From assembly GCA_026397965.1 (NCBI GenBank), contig JAPLTU010000036.1:62001-126000 (forward strand): a stretch of 64,000 bases of DNA, written 5' to 3'. Origin of the DNA: Verrucomicrobiota bacterium (GTDB lineage Bacteria > Verrucomicrobiota > Verrucomicrobiia > Opitutales > UBA953). The notes beneath the pieces were generated by a model that had not been told where the DNA came from, searched no databases, and was given only the letters and a program-made list of their open reading frames with translations. Every line of letters begins with the position of its first letter. Within the stretch, counting starts at the first letter, position 1. Positions 37,671 through 45,625 of this stretch are shown piece by piece. The translations under genes were made by a program, and so were the position numbers.

Positions 37671-37728
37671 TAGCTCGAACCAAGAACCCGTCTTGCCCTT
37701 CCGCGTCCTTTGCCTCTTTACTGACCTT

Positions 37729-39258
37729 ATGTCCCAGCAGCCCGCCGCCAAACCGAAGACCGCCATCTCTCCTACTCGCCAAGAGGATTACCCAGAGTGG
37801 TATTTGCAGGTGATCAAAGCGGCCGACCTCGCCGAAAATAGCCCCGTCCGCGGTTGCATGGTGATCAAGCCTTGGGGTTATGCGCTTTGGGAAAACATCC
37901 AGCGCGACCTGGATACGATGTTCAAGGAGACGGGCCACGTGAACGCCTATTTCCCGCTTTTTATTCCGGTAAGTTACATCCAGAAGGAAGCCGCTCACGT
38001 CGAAGGTTTTGCCAAGGAGTGCGCCGTGGTCACGCATTCGCGTCTCGAGATGGGTCCCGATGGCAAACTCGTCCCCGCGGGCGAACTCGAAGAGCCGCTC
38101 ATTGTCCGTCCGACTTCCGAAACCATCATCGGCGAAACTTATTCGAAGTGGGTGCAGTCCTACCGCGATCTCCCGATTCTCATCAACCAATGGGCCAACG
38201 TCGTCCGCTGGGAAATGCGCACGCGCCTTTTCCTTCGTACCGCCGAGTTCCTCTGGCAAGAGGGCCACACGGTCCACGCCACCGAAGCCGAAGCCGTCGA
38301 AGAGACGCATAAGATGCTCCGTGTCTACGCAGATTTCGCCGAGAACTATATGGCGATGCCTGTGATCATGGGCCGCAAGACCGAGGGCGAACGCTTCCCC
38401 GGCGCCGTCGATACGCTCTGCATCGAATCGATGATGCAGGATCGCAAGGCGCTACAGGCCGGCACCTCGCATTACCTCGGGCAGAATTTCGCGAAGTCAT
38501 GCAATATCCGCTTCCAGGATGAGACTGGCGTGATGCAGCTCGCGCACACGACTTCTTGGGGCGTTTCCACGCGCCTCATCGGCGGCATGATTATGACGCA
38601 CTCGGATGACGATGGTTTCATCGCGCCGCCTCGCCTGGCTCCGCAGCATGTGGTGATCATTCCGATTTATAAGGACGACGCCACCAAGGCCGACATCCTC
38701 GCCTATTGTCAGTCGTTGCAGAAGGAACTCACCGCTCAGCGTTTCCACGACCGCAAGCTGGTCGTCACGATTGATAATCGTGATATGCGCGGCGGAGATA
38801 AGGTCTGGGGCTGGATCAAAAAAGGCGTGCCTATCCGCGTCGAAGTCGGTCCGCGCGACCTCGCTTCCAACGCGGTCTTTGCTGCTCGCCGTGATACGGG
38901 TGAAAAAGCCGGCGTCCCTCGCGCCGACTTCGTGGCGACGATCATCGATCGTCTGCAGTCGATCCAAGATAACTTGCTGGCCCGGGCGAAAGCCCATCGC
39001 GCCGAACATACCCGTGAAATTAATTCTTGGGAGGAATTGAAAGCTTACTTCACGCCTAAGAATACCGAGAAAGCCGAAATGCACGGTGGTTTCGCGATGT
39101 GCCACTGGAATGGCTCCAAAGAAGTTGAAAAACGCCTCAAGGATGAGCTTAAGGTTACAATCCGTTGCATCCCGCTCGACGCCAAGGAAGAGCCCGGCAA
39201 ATGCGTCGTCACTGGCGAGCCCAGCGCTCGTCGCGTGGTGATGGCAAAGGCTTACTGA
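37729..39258 (+). CDS. proS: Proline--tRNA ligase, eukaryote/archaeal type
   Basis: 509 residues, class II aminoacyl-tRNA synthetase without the insertion/editing domain of bacterial-type ProRS (about 570 residues). The SPVRGCMVIKPWGYALWENI start, RPTSETIIGETYSKW, the motif 2 stretch RWEMRTRLFLRTAEFLWQEGHT-region and the HTTSWGVSTRLIGGMIMTHSDD motif 3 area are characteristic. The C-terminal zinc-like domain of archaeal type enzymes follows. The start at 37729 (MSQQPAAK) is preferred to 37642. Confidence 0.93.
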   Translation: MSQQPAAKPKTAISPTRQEDYPEWYLQVIKAADLAENSPVRGCMVIKPWGYALWENIQRDLDTMFKETGHVNAYFPLFIPVSYIQKEAAHVEGFAKECAVVTHSRLEMGPDGKLVPAGELEEPLIVRPTSETIIGETYSKWVQSYRDLPILINQWANVVRWEMRTRLFLRTAEFLWQEGHTVHATEAEAVEETHKMLRVYADFAENYMAMPVIMGRKTEGERFPGAVDTLCIESMMQDRKALQAGTSHYLGQNFAKSCNIRFQDETGVMQLAHTTSWGVSTRLIGGMIMTHSDDDGFIAPPRLAPQHVVIIPIYKDDATKADILAYCQSLQKELTAQRFHDRKLVVTIDNRDMRGGDKVWGWIKKGVPIRVEVGPRDLASNAVFAARRDTGEKAGVPRADFVATIIDRLQSIQDNLLARAKAHRAEHTREINSWEELKAYFTPKNTEKAEMHGGFAMCHWNGSKEVEKRLKDELKVTIRCIPLDAKEEPGKCVVTGEPSARRVVMAKAY

Positions 39259-39449
39259 TCGACGGTGTGAGGTTGGGATGCGATGACATCGCATCCGCTG
39301 TCTTTTGATAGGGGCAGCACCGCGTGCTGCCCAAGTTGCCATCTTCTGCCTTGGGTAGGGACATCTCTCCGAAGCGTCCGGGTATTTAGTATCTATTTCG
39401 CCCCATGTCCCCGTGCCCCCGTGTCACCTCGAAGGCTTTGCCTTCGCAG

Positions 39450-39476
39450 GTAGGGGCAGCACCGCGTGCTGCCCTA
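39450..39476. repeat. Single-hairpin GTAGGG REP
   Basis: Begins GTAGGG and forms a perfect 9 bp stem, GGGCAGCAC (39454-39462) with GTGCTGCCC (39466-39474), around a CGC loop. A near-identical unit occurs at 51011-51037, and variants with paired changes (GGACAGCAC/GTGCTGTCC) at 41057-41081 and 50862-50887. Confidence 0.75.
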
Positions 39477-39627
39477 GTTGCCTCGGGTAGGGACGCGCCC
39501 TACCGTCAGGTCGCATAAAAACGAGATGGGTGACAGGTGACGGCCCCTAGGAAATCAGCCCCTCGGGCGTCGGCATTTCGGCCATCAGCAATCAGGATCC
39601 TGCGGCCAGCTCCCGAGCTGCCTCCCT

Positions 39628-39652
39628 CCGGCCAACTGGCCAACTAATCAAC
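39628..39652. repeat. Octamer array (ACTGRYCA-type)
   Basis: Short run of 8 bp units (CTGGCCAA, CTAATCAA) following CCGGCCAA. Same unit family as in regions B, D and E. Confidence 0.6.
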
Positions 39653-39760
39653 GAGTGACGCATCTTTCTGATCAACCGAGCCTCTGTTCATCTGGCTTTT
39701 CCTCCCTTGCCTGCTGGTCAACTTGTCAACGGGCCTCTAACTTGCCTCCCTGTCGCCCTC

Positions 39761-39793
39761 CGGCCAACTGGCCCACGGGTCAACGGGTCAACT
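39761..39793. repeat. Octamer array (ACTGRYCA-type)
   Basis: Four 8 bp-spaced units: GGCCAACT, GGCCCACG, GGTCAACG, GGTCAACT. It ends 8 bp before the xseA stop. Confidence 0.6.
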
Positions 39794-39800
39794 CGCATTC

Positions 39801-40985
39801 CTAATTTCCCGTCACGCCAGCCTCACCGTCGTTAAATTTAAGACGCAGCTTACGGCCACTGCTCACACTCTTGCTCGAGGAGATGACGGCGCCGTCGGCG
39901 TCGCGGACGATGGCATAGCCGCGCGAAAGGACAGATTCGAAGCCCGCTGATTGCAGCCGCTTACCCAGTTGATTCAGGCGTTCGCGCGTGACGCCAAGTC
40001 TGGCCTTGGGCGAGAGGCGATGCAATTCGCTACCCAGTTCGGAGAGATGATGTTTATGGTCCGCGATGACTTCTTGCGCCGCCCCATCCAGGCGTTCGTT
40101 GAGCAGGTCCAGATCCTGATAGAGCGATTGCAATTTTGCCTTGGGCGAATGTTGCGCCAATTCGGCCGCCAATAATTTCAGTTTCTCGCGTAATTTTGTC
40201 TGACCTGAAGCAATAAGTTCGGCCGCCGCCGTCGGGGTTTCGGCCCGCTTGTCAGCCACGAAGTCGCATAGGGTAAAATCGGTCTGGTGTCCGACGGCCG
40301 AAATCACCGGCGCTTTGCTGGCCCGGACGGCCCGGACGAGCGCTTCATCGTTGAAGCCCCAAAGATCTTCCATCGAACCTCCGCCTCGGCCGACGACGAT
40401 GAGATCGATGCCGGGGATTGCATTGGCTTCTTTAAGCCCGTTGATTACCGAGCCAGGACAGGTGTCGCCTTGGACGCGGGCAGGTACCAACCACGCGGTG
40501 CCGTTCCACCCGCGCGTCTTCAACACTTCGATGAAATCGTGCCAGACCGCTCCGCTCTCCGAGGTGACGAACGCCACGACTTTCGGAAAGTCGGGCAGGG
40601 GGCGCTTCAATTCATCTTCAAAAAGGCCTTCGGCTTTGAGCCGGGCTTGGAGTTCCTTGAACTTCTGGAATAAGTCGCCTTCGCCGGCTGGCTTCAGGGA
40701 GTCGACGATCAGCGAAAGTTTTCCGCTCGGAGCATAGACATCGGCCTTGGCTTTCATCACGACTTGGACGCCGTCACCGAGGGGGAATTTAACCCAACGG
40801 GCCTGATAGCTCAGCAGCACGCAGGCCAACGTCGCACCGGCATCTTTGATCGAAAAGTAATGGTGGCCCGATGCGTAATGTTTGTAGCCAGAAATTTCAC
40901 CCACGACTTCGACCGTGCCGATGCGGTTCAACGTCCCCTTTAGGATATCAGATAATTCGCTGACCGTTAAGGGCGCCGAGGACAT
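39801..40985 (-). CDS. xseA: Exodeoxyribonuclease VII large subunit
   Basis: 394 residues. OB-fold DNA-binding domain (about 1-100, TVEVVGEISGYKHYASGHHYFSIKD-region), catalytic domain (about 115-310) with VTSESGAVWHDFIE, VVGRGGGSMEDLW and SAVGHQTDFTLCDFVADKRAETPTAAAEL-region, then the coiled-coil that forms the multimeric lid. The ATG at 40985 gives the normal N-terminus; the open frame continues to 41219 but runs into repeat region B. The small subunit gene xseB is not adjacent. Confidence 0.93.
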   Translation of the reverse strand: MSSAPLTVSELSDILKGTLNRIGTVEVVGEISGYKHYASGHHYFSIKDAGATLACVLLSYQARWVKFPLGDGVQVVMKAKADVYAPSGKLSLIVDSLKPAGEGDLFQKFKELQARLKAEGLFEDELKRPLPDFPKVVAFVTSESGAVWHDFIEVLKTRGWNGTAWLVPARVQGDTCPGSVINGLKEANAIPGIDLIVVGRGGGSMEDLWGFNDEALVRAVRASKAPVISAVGHQTDFTLCDFVADKRAETPTAAAELIASGQTKLREKLKLLAAELAQHSPKAKLQSLYQDLDLLNERLDGAAQEVIADHKHHLSELGSELHRLSPKARLGVTRERLNQLGKRLQSAGFESVLSRGYAIVRDADGAVISSSKSVSSGRKLRLKFNDGEAGVTGN

Positions 40986-41145
40986 GTCGGCAGATTCGGG
41001 GATTAGCGCCTCGAGGGCAAGAGGTCTCGGGGGTGGGGCAGCATTGTTTGACTCGGGTAGGGACAGCACCACGTGCTGTCCTCTGCATCTGTTTCGCCCC
41101 ATGTCCCCATGTCCCCGTGTCACCTCGAAGGCTTTGCCTTCGCTG

Positions 41146-41261
41146 GTAGGGGCGCGACTGCGTCGCGTCCGTTCGCAGCGCATGGGTCGTTGAGTCGGGT
41201 CAAACTTGTCGGAGTTCATTATATCGGTCCGCCCACGGACGCCACGCAGTGGCGCCCCTAC
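41146..41261 (+). repeat. 116 bp inverted REP pair (BIME-like), copy 1
   Basis: Bounded by GTAGGGGCGC and GCGCCCCTAC. The left arm contains stem CGCGAC-TGC-GTCGCG, the right arm CGCCAC-TGC-GTGGCG. The arms are inverted repeats that differ only where each arm's own stem keeps pairing. The centre is about 55 bp of unique sequence. Three other copies are at 42730-42842, 45342-45457 (reversed) and 51149-51264. Confidence 0.85.
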
Positions 41262-41331
41262 CAGCTACCTCCCATGCCAACTGGCCCACCGGTCAACTGT
41301 TCAACTAACGCTGCCTCTTGTGTATCTCCCT

Positions 41332-41371
41332 CCGGCCACTGGCCAACTGGCCAACCGATCAACTGTTCAAC
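41332..41371. repeat. Octamer array (ACTGRYCA-type)
   Basis: Five units in 8 bp register: ACTGGCCA, ACTGGCCA, ACCGATCA, ACTGTTCA, AC. The inner hexamer TGGCCA is a palindrome. Confidence 0.7.
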
Positions 41372-41440
41372 TTGCCTCCCCGCATCCCTTGCCTGCGGGT
41401 CAACTTGTCAACCGGCCAGCTAGTTATCGAGTTATCGCCT

Positions 41441-41481
41441 CCGGCCAACTGGCCCACTGATCAACCGATCAACTGGTCAAC
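41441..41481. repeat. Octamer array (ACTGRYCA-type)
   Basis: Units ACTGGCCC, ACTGATCA, ACCGATCA, ACTGGTCA, AC in strict 8 bp register, ending in the shared word TAACGCTGCCTCTT. Confidence 0.7.
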
Positions 41482-41563
41482 TAACGCTGCCTCTTACCTC
41501 GCGGCTTTTACGCCGCACCTACCTCTGCCTCGACTCAGTCCGCTTTCTCCTTTCACTGCGCCC

Positions 41564-42427
41564 ATGAAGATTGCATTCGTCGGCACCGGGGTGATGGGTA
41601 AGAGCATGGTCGCGAACCTGCTTAAGGCGGGCCATGAGGTCACGGTCTACACCCGTACCAAGGCCAAGGCCGATGATCTTTTCGCGCTCGGCGCCAAGTG
41701 GGCTGCCTCGCCGGCCGAAGCGGTTATGGGTGTCGATGCAGCGATTTCGATGGTGGGTTACCCCAATGACGTCGAAGAGGTTTGGCGCGGTCCGCAGGGC
41801 TTCATGACTGCGGCCCCTAAGGGTTGCGTGCTGATCGATATGACGACTTCAAGCCCGGCGCTCGCTCGTTCGCTCGCCACCGAAGCTTCGGCGAAAGGCT
41901 TCGGTCCGCTCGATGCTCCAGTTTCGGGCGGCGATCGCGGCGCGCGCGAGGGCACCCTGACCATCATGGTCGGCGGCGCGCCGAAGGATTACGATTTCGC
42001 CCAGCCGTTATTTGCGGCGATGGGTAAGACTATCGTGCTCCAAGGGGGCCCTGGAACCGGCCAGCTGTGTAAGCTCGCCAATCAAATCGGTATCGCTTCC
42101 GGCATGATCGCGATGTCCGAGGCGCTCGCCTTCGCTCACGCCACAGGACTCAACCTCGAGACCACGCTCCGTTCGATTTCCGGTGGCGGTGCTTCCAGTT
42201 GGGCGTTACTCAATCTCGCCCCCCGCGTGCTCAAGGGCGATTTCGCTCCAGGCTTCTACGTGAAGCATTTCGTGAAGGATATCGGCCTGTCGCTCGACGT
42301 CTGTCGCGAGCAGGGTATCAAATTGCCGGGACTCGAACTCGCCGCAAAACTGTACGGTGAAGTCGTGACTGCGGGCGAAGGCGATTCCGGTACGCAGGCC
42401 CTCGCCCGGAGATATTTTCAGATTTAA
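41564..42427 (+). CDS. NAD(P)-dependent beta-hydroxyacid dehydrogenase (3-hydroxyisobutyrate / tartronate semialdehyde reductase type)
   Basis: 287 residues. N-terminal Rossmann fold with GTGVMGKSMVANLLKAGHEV, substrate-binding DAPVSGGDRGAREGTLTIMVGG near 120, catalytic lysine region GQLCKLANQI near 168 and helical C-terminal domain with KDIGLSLD. The substrate class (3-hydroxyisobutyrate, glycerate/tartronate semialdehyde or succinic semialdehyde) cannot be fixed. The ATG at 41564 follows the repeat region and a ctgcgccc tract; upstream in-frame sequence is repeat DNA. Confidence 0.9.
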   Translation: MKIAFVGTGVMGKSMVANLLKAGHEVTVYTRTKAKADDLFALGAKWAASPAEAVMGVDAAISMVGYPNDVEEVWRGPQGFMTAAPKGCVLIDMTTSSPALARSLATEASAKGFGPLDAPVSGGDRGAREGTLTIMVGGAPKDYDFAQPLFAAMGKTIVLQGGPGTGQLCKLANQIGIASGMIAMSEALAFAHATGLNLETTLRSISGGGASSWALLNLAPRVLKGDFAPGFYVKHFVKDIGLSLDVCREQGIKLPGLELAAKLYGEVVTAGEGDSGTQALARRYFQI

Positions 42428-42582
42428 GAGTCAGGGGTACGACGGCGCGCTGCCGCTTTTTTAAGTGAAAGGCAGAGCCTTGCCCCTACCTGGGTTCGCC
42501 CTGAGGCGAACGAACTATAAATACCTTCGGCCAATTATCCGGCCTCTGACTACCATCCGCTGCTTTGTCTCTTTGACTTGTG

Positions 42583-42635
42583 GTAGGGCTGACCGCCTCG
42601 GTCAGCCGCGGTTGAGCGAGGGCGCTCAACCCTAC
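42583..42635. repeat. Two-hairpin REP unit
   Basis: GTAGGG and CCCTAC ends enclose stem GGCTGACC-GCCTC-style GGTCAGCC and stem GGTTGAGC ... GCTCAACC back to back. Related units with altered but still paired stems are at about 45473-45527 and 51047-51101. Confidence 0.75.
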
Positions 42636-42729
42636 CCGATACGCCACCCGTTACCCTGACCCGCGAACCTAAAAAATATCCCCGCTCATCAACCGGTCAT
42701 CGGTACCTCTTGGTGACTTTGTTTTCTAG

Positions 42730-42842
42730 GTAGGGGCGCGACTGCGTCGCGTCCGTTCGCAGGGCGATCATTGATGAGTGGGCAAACTGTCAGAGCCAAT
42801 GACTTCTGTCCGCCTACGGACGCCACGCAGTGGCGCCCCTAC
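42730..42842 (+). repeat. Inverted REP pair (BIME-like), copy 2, 113 bp
   Basis: Same two arms as copy 1 (CGCGAC/GTCGCG and CGCCAC/GTGGCG stems) but the central 50 bp has diverged strongly, showing that the arms are the conserved part. Confidence 0.82.
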
Positions 42843-42997
42843 CTCGAGACAAGGGATAGGGGCAGGTTTCGATACCTAGGTGTAGACACAGTCGCAGGAA
42901 ATTTCCTGAACCCGTACCTGAGCCTGGATCCCGATCGCTGAGACCTGGGATCTGAGACTGCATGCAGCGAGGACAGCACGGGGTGCTATCCCACCCT

Positions 42998-44437
42998 TCA
43001 CGCCGTCGGCTTTTCAATCGCCGGTACGGCGCGTAACTGGACGCTGTCGATGACCTGAGGTCCGAGAATGACGTTGGTGACAATGACCAGGACCTGTCCG
43101 GGCACGCAGAGGCCTTCATCGCGCATCCGAATCAAAGCCATGGTGATATTATCTTCGGCCTTGGGGCTGAACTTGACCAGAAAAGAGGAGACGCCCCAGA
43201 GCAGCGACATTTTGCGATGGACGTGTTCTTCTTCGCCAAAAGCGTAAATTGGACAACCTGCTGCCCGGAGCGAGGAAAGCGTCCGGGGGACGTCGCCATT
43301 GCGCGTAAAGGCGATGATGCCAGTATTACCCAAGTCTTGGGCGAGTCCGGCGGCCGCTCGCAATAATTTTACCTTCGGCGTTTCGTTCGGCTGTTCGAGG
43401 GAAAGTTTCCGGGCTAATTCATTTTCCGTCGTGCTCGCAATCCGGGCCATGACTTCGACGCAGCGAATCGGGTGCTTGCCCGTCGTCGTTTCGCCCGAGA
43501 GCATGACGGAGTCCGCCATCTCCAGGACGGCATTGGAGACGTCGGTGACTTCGGCCCGCGTGGGCACGGGGTTTTGGATCATCGATTCCAGCATATGCGT
43601 CGCGACGATGACGGGTTTGCGGCAAGCGATGGCCATGGCGACGGCTTTGCGCTGGATGAGCGGTAAGGTCTCGTAAGGGATTTCAATACCGAGGTCGCCC
43701 CGTGCCACCATGAGCGCGTCGGTGGCGTTGAGGATCGAGCCCAAGTGCTCGATGGCCGACTGGTCTTCGATCTTCGAAATGATATGGGCTTTGGAATGGT
43801 GCTCTAAAAGCACGCGACGCAAGGTGTCGACGTCCGCAGCTTCGCGTACGAAAGATAAGGCGTAAAAATCGACGCCCACTTCGCAACCGACGGCGATGTC
43901 GGCCCGGTCTTTTTCGGTGAGGGCAGGGAGGTCGACCTTGACCCCGGGGAGATTGATATGCCGGCGGCTGCCGAGCGGGCCGGGCTGTTCGACTTTGCAG
44001 CGCAGCCGATCGACGCGTTGTTCGAGGACGCGGAGCTGAATCAGGCCGTTGTCCACGAGGACGATGCCGCCCACCGGTACGGCGGAGATCATCTTTGGGT
44101 AGTTGGTGGCAATCACCAGAATGTCGCCTTCAGGCTTGGCCGCATCTGAGCCCGTGACATCAACGGTTTGCCCCGTGCTGAGTTGGACGGATTCGGTGCG
44201 GGCCCCGGTGCGGATCTCCGGGCCTTTGATATCCATCATGACCGCTAAGTCCTTCTTCATCTTGCGGCTGACCTTGCGGACGCGCTCGACGGTCTTGCGT
44301 ACCCATTCGTGGTCGGCGTGTGCCATGTTCAACCGCACGACGTCGGCTCCGGCCGTGATGATGGCCTCAAGCTGAGCTTCGGATTCGGTCGCGGGGCCGA
44401 TAGTAAAGGTGATGCGCGTATGACGGAATGACTTCAC
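42998..44437 (-). CDS. pyk: Pyruvate kinase
   Basis: 479 residues, GTG start. Converts phosphoenolpyruvate and ADP to pyruvate and ATP. TRITFTIGPATES, DIKGPEIRTG, SKIEDQSAIEHL, ARGDLGIEIPYE, TRAEVTDVSNAV and MLSGETTTGKHP are canonical; the C-terminal domain is normal length. The usual RLNFSHG appears as RLNMAHAD, a mild deviation in the first barrel strand. It lies about 100 bp downstream of trmB on the same strand. Confidence 0.94.
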   Translation of the reverse strand: MKSFRHTRITFTIGPATESEAQLEAIITAGADVVRLNMAHADHEWVRKTVERVRKVSRKMKKDLAVMMDIKGPEIRTGARTESVQLSTGQTVDVTGSDAAKPEGDILVIATNYPKMISAVPVGGIVLVDNGLIQLRVLEQRVDRLRCKVEQPGPLGSRRHINLPGVKVDLPALTEKDRADIAVGCEVGVDFYALSFVREAADVDTLRRVLLEHHSKAHIISKIEDQSAIEHLGSILNATDALMVARGDLGIEIPYETLPLIQRKAVAMAIACRKPVIVATHMLESMIQNPVPTRAEVTDVSNAVLEMADSVMLSGETTTGKHPIRCVEVMARIASTTENELARKLSLEQPNETPKVKLLRAAAGLAQDLGNTGIIAFTRNGDVPRTLSSLRAAGCPIYAFGEEEHVHRKMSLLWGVSSFLVKFSPKAEDNITMALIRMRDEGLCVPGQVLVIVTNVILGPQVIDSVQLRAVPAIEKPTA

Positions 44438-44539
44438 GGCTTATATGAGTAGGATTGAAAATCGGCAAGGCAAGGGAAAGCATTAGACGCAGTTAACCCC
44501 TGTAAGTGAACTACTTAACGAGTGGCTAATTGACGAAAC

Positions 44540-45148
44540 TCAGCCTGTACGTACGGCGATGATGTCGCGTTTCAGTTTAGTACGCTCTTCAAAAAAAGTC
44601 ATTTGCTCGAACGGCCAAACTGCTTCCGCGATGATTTTCCAATGCGGATCGGCCGAGAGGAGCTCCTGCGTCCAGGCATGATAATCAGCGTGGTCGGTGC
44701 GGAAGTGTAGGCGCGTTCCCGGCAAAGCGTGCCGAGCCAAAAGGCCAAGATTTTCCGGTGAAATGAAGCGATGTTTGTGGTGTTTCTTTTTCGGCCACGG
44801 ATCGGGATAGAGGATGAAAATCTTACCTAAAGTATATCCGGTCGGCAGGGCTTCGAGAAATTCCGTCGCTTCTGCTTTCAGGAAAGCGATATTGGCGATC
44901 TTGCCTAGTGACTGTTTGCGCAGCGATTTTTCCACCCGTAAGGTGATGAGGTCGATTCCCAGGCAAAACTCCTCAGGGTGCTTGGCCGCATAGGCCGCCA
45001 GCCAATGCCCGTGCCCACACCCGAGCTCGAAAGTGAAAGTAGCCTTTCCGGTTAGCAAGGGGGCGACGGTCGAGCGTAATTGGTCGATCGAGGCCTGACG
45101 ACGCGCGTCGGCCCATTCTTTACCCATGACTTTGGTATGCTCTGGCAT
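44540..45148 (-). CDS. trmB: tRNA (guanine-N7-)-methyltransferase
   Basis: 202 residues. Forms m7G46 in tRNA. SAM motif FELGCGHGHWLAAYA, the GIDLITLRVEKSLRK helix and the diagnostic YPDPWPKKKHHKHR motif are present, followed by HFRTDHADY. Its start abuts repeat region D. Confidence 0.94.
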   Translation of the reverse strand: MPEHTKVMGKEWADARRQASIDQLRSTVAPLLTGKATFTFELGCGHGHWLAAYAAKHPEEFCLGIDLITLRVEKSLRKQSLGKIANIAFLKAEATEFLEALPTGYTLGKIFILYPDPWPKKKHHKHRFISPENLGLLARHALPGTRLHFRTDHADYHAWTQELLSADPHWKIIAEAVWPFEQMTFFEERTKLKRDIIAVRTG

Positions 45149-45224
45149 CTAAAAGAGGAATCAGAAGATAAAGAAGGTCGGGAGGCAAGTTAGAGGCTCG
45201 GAGGATCAGAAAGAGGCGTCACTC

Positions 45225-45257
45225 GTTGATTAGTTGATCGGTGGGCCAGTTGGCCGG
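45225..45257. repeat. Octamer array, reverse orientation
   Basis: Units GTTGATTA, GTTGATCG, GTGGGCCA, GTTGGCCG in 8 bp register, the reverse complement of the ACTGRYCA family. Confidence 0.7.
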
Positions 45258-45273
45258 AGAGATGCAGAGGCAA

Positions 45274-45325
45274 GTTGAACAGTTGATCGGTTGGCCAGTT
45301 GACCAGTGGACCCGTGGGTCAGTTG
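45274..45325. repeat. Octamer array, reverse orientation
   Basis: Longest run seen: GTTGAACA, GTTGATCG, GTTGGCCA, GTTGACCA, GTGGACCC, GTGGGTCA, GTTG, over six consecutive octamers. Confidence 0.75.
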
Positions 45326-45341
45326 GAATGGGAGACAGCAG

Positions 45342-45457
45342 GTAGGGGCGCCACTGCGTGGCGTCCGTGGGCGGCCCGATCTAATGAGCTCTGACAAGCT
45401 TGACCCGACTCATCGACCCTTGCGTTGCGAACGGACGCGACGCAGTCGCGCCCCTAC
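45342..45457 (-). repeat. 116 bp inverted REP pair (BIME-like), copy 3, reversed
   Basis: Reverse complement of copies 1 and 4, with a central region almost identical to copy 4. The left arm here carries CGCCAC/GTGGCG and the right arm CGCGAC/GTCGCG. Confidence 0.85.
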
Positions 45458-45625
45458 CTGGAAGGCAATAAGGGTGGGTTGAGCACCCTTGCTCAACCGC
45501 GGCTGACTGGGGGCGGTCAGCCCCTACCTCAATAACCTCCCCCTGTCCCTGGCGACACCGTCCAGCCGGCGTTGCGAATAACTCCGCCTTCCCTCCGTTG
45601 GCCCCTTGGCTTCTCCTGTCGGTCT

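Larger units (their letters stand above)
39259..39800. repeat. Intergenic repeat region A (GTAGGG REPs and octamer arrays)
   Basis: 542 bp with no gene, between the convergent proS and xseA. It holds at least two copies of a hairpin GGGCAGCAC-CGC-GTGCTGCCC (near 39312 and at 39450-39476), a degenerate GTAGGGACATCTCT unit near 39354, a minimal GTAGGG...CCCTAC hairpin near 39486, the GAAGGCTTTGCCTTC hairpin cassette at 39421-39449 that is shared with regions B and E, and octamer arrays at 39628-39652 and 39761-39793. Open frames here are accidental. Confidence 0.8.
40986..41563. repeat. Intergenic repeat region B
   Basis: 578 bp without a gene between the divergent xseA and hydroxyacid dehydrogenase genes, so promoters for both must lie within or beside the repeats. 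In order: REP GGACAGCAC-CAC-GTGCTGTCC (41057-41081), the GAAGGCTTTGCCTTC cassette from 41117, the 116 bp inverted REP pair (41146-41261), octamer arrays (41332-41371 and 41441-41481), and a small palindrome GCGGCTTTTACGCCGC near 41500. 41146-41425 is nearly identical to 51149-51428 in region E. Confidence 0.85.
42428..42997. repeat. Intergenic repeat region C
   Basis: 570 bp with no gene between the convergent dehydrogenase and pyk. Contents: a T-rich tract near 42458 that may help terminate the dehydrogenase message, a TTCGCC/GGCGAA hairpin near 42488, a two-hairpin REP unit at 42583-42635, a REP pair at 42730-42842, and a REP hairpin GGACAGCAC-GGG-GTGCTATCC at 42971-42991 with one unpaired position. 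No octamer array is evident here. Confidence 0.8.
45149..45625. repeat. Intergenic repeat region D
   Basis: 477 bp without a gene between divergent trmB and the unknown 146-residue protein. It carries octamer arrays in reverse orientation (45225-45257, 45274-45325), the 116 bp REP pair in reverse orientation (45342-45457) and a two-hairpin REP unit (about 45473-45527). The last 95 bp before 45626 are pyrimidine-rich and free of repeats; the promoter may lie there. Confidence 0.82.

Noticed and set aside
37321-38310. 329-residue minus-strand frame across prmC and proS
   Set aside because: Antisense to two well-supported genes.
40986-41219. N-terminal extension of xseA
   Set aside because: The extra 78 codons run into repeat region B and have no family similarity.
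41146-41261. Insertion sequence or MITE of a known IS family
   Set aside because: No transposase gene and no target-site duplication could be recognised; the paired-hairpin structure fits REP/BIME elements better.
41318-41563. N-terminal extension of the hydroxyacid dehydrogenase
   Set aside because: Encoded by octamer and REP repeats; the Rossmann motif begins right after the ATG at 41564.
42428-42997. tRNA or small structured RNA gene
   Set aside because: Hairpins are REP units with GTAGGG feet; no cloverleaf with a TTCRANY-type T loop could be found here or in the other gaps.
45225-45325. CRISPR array
   Set aside because: Repeat units are only 8 bp with no spacers, and no cas genes are present.
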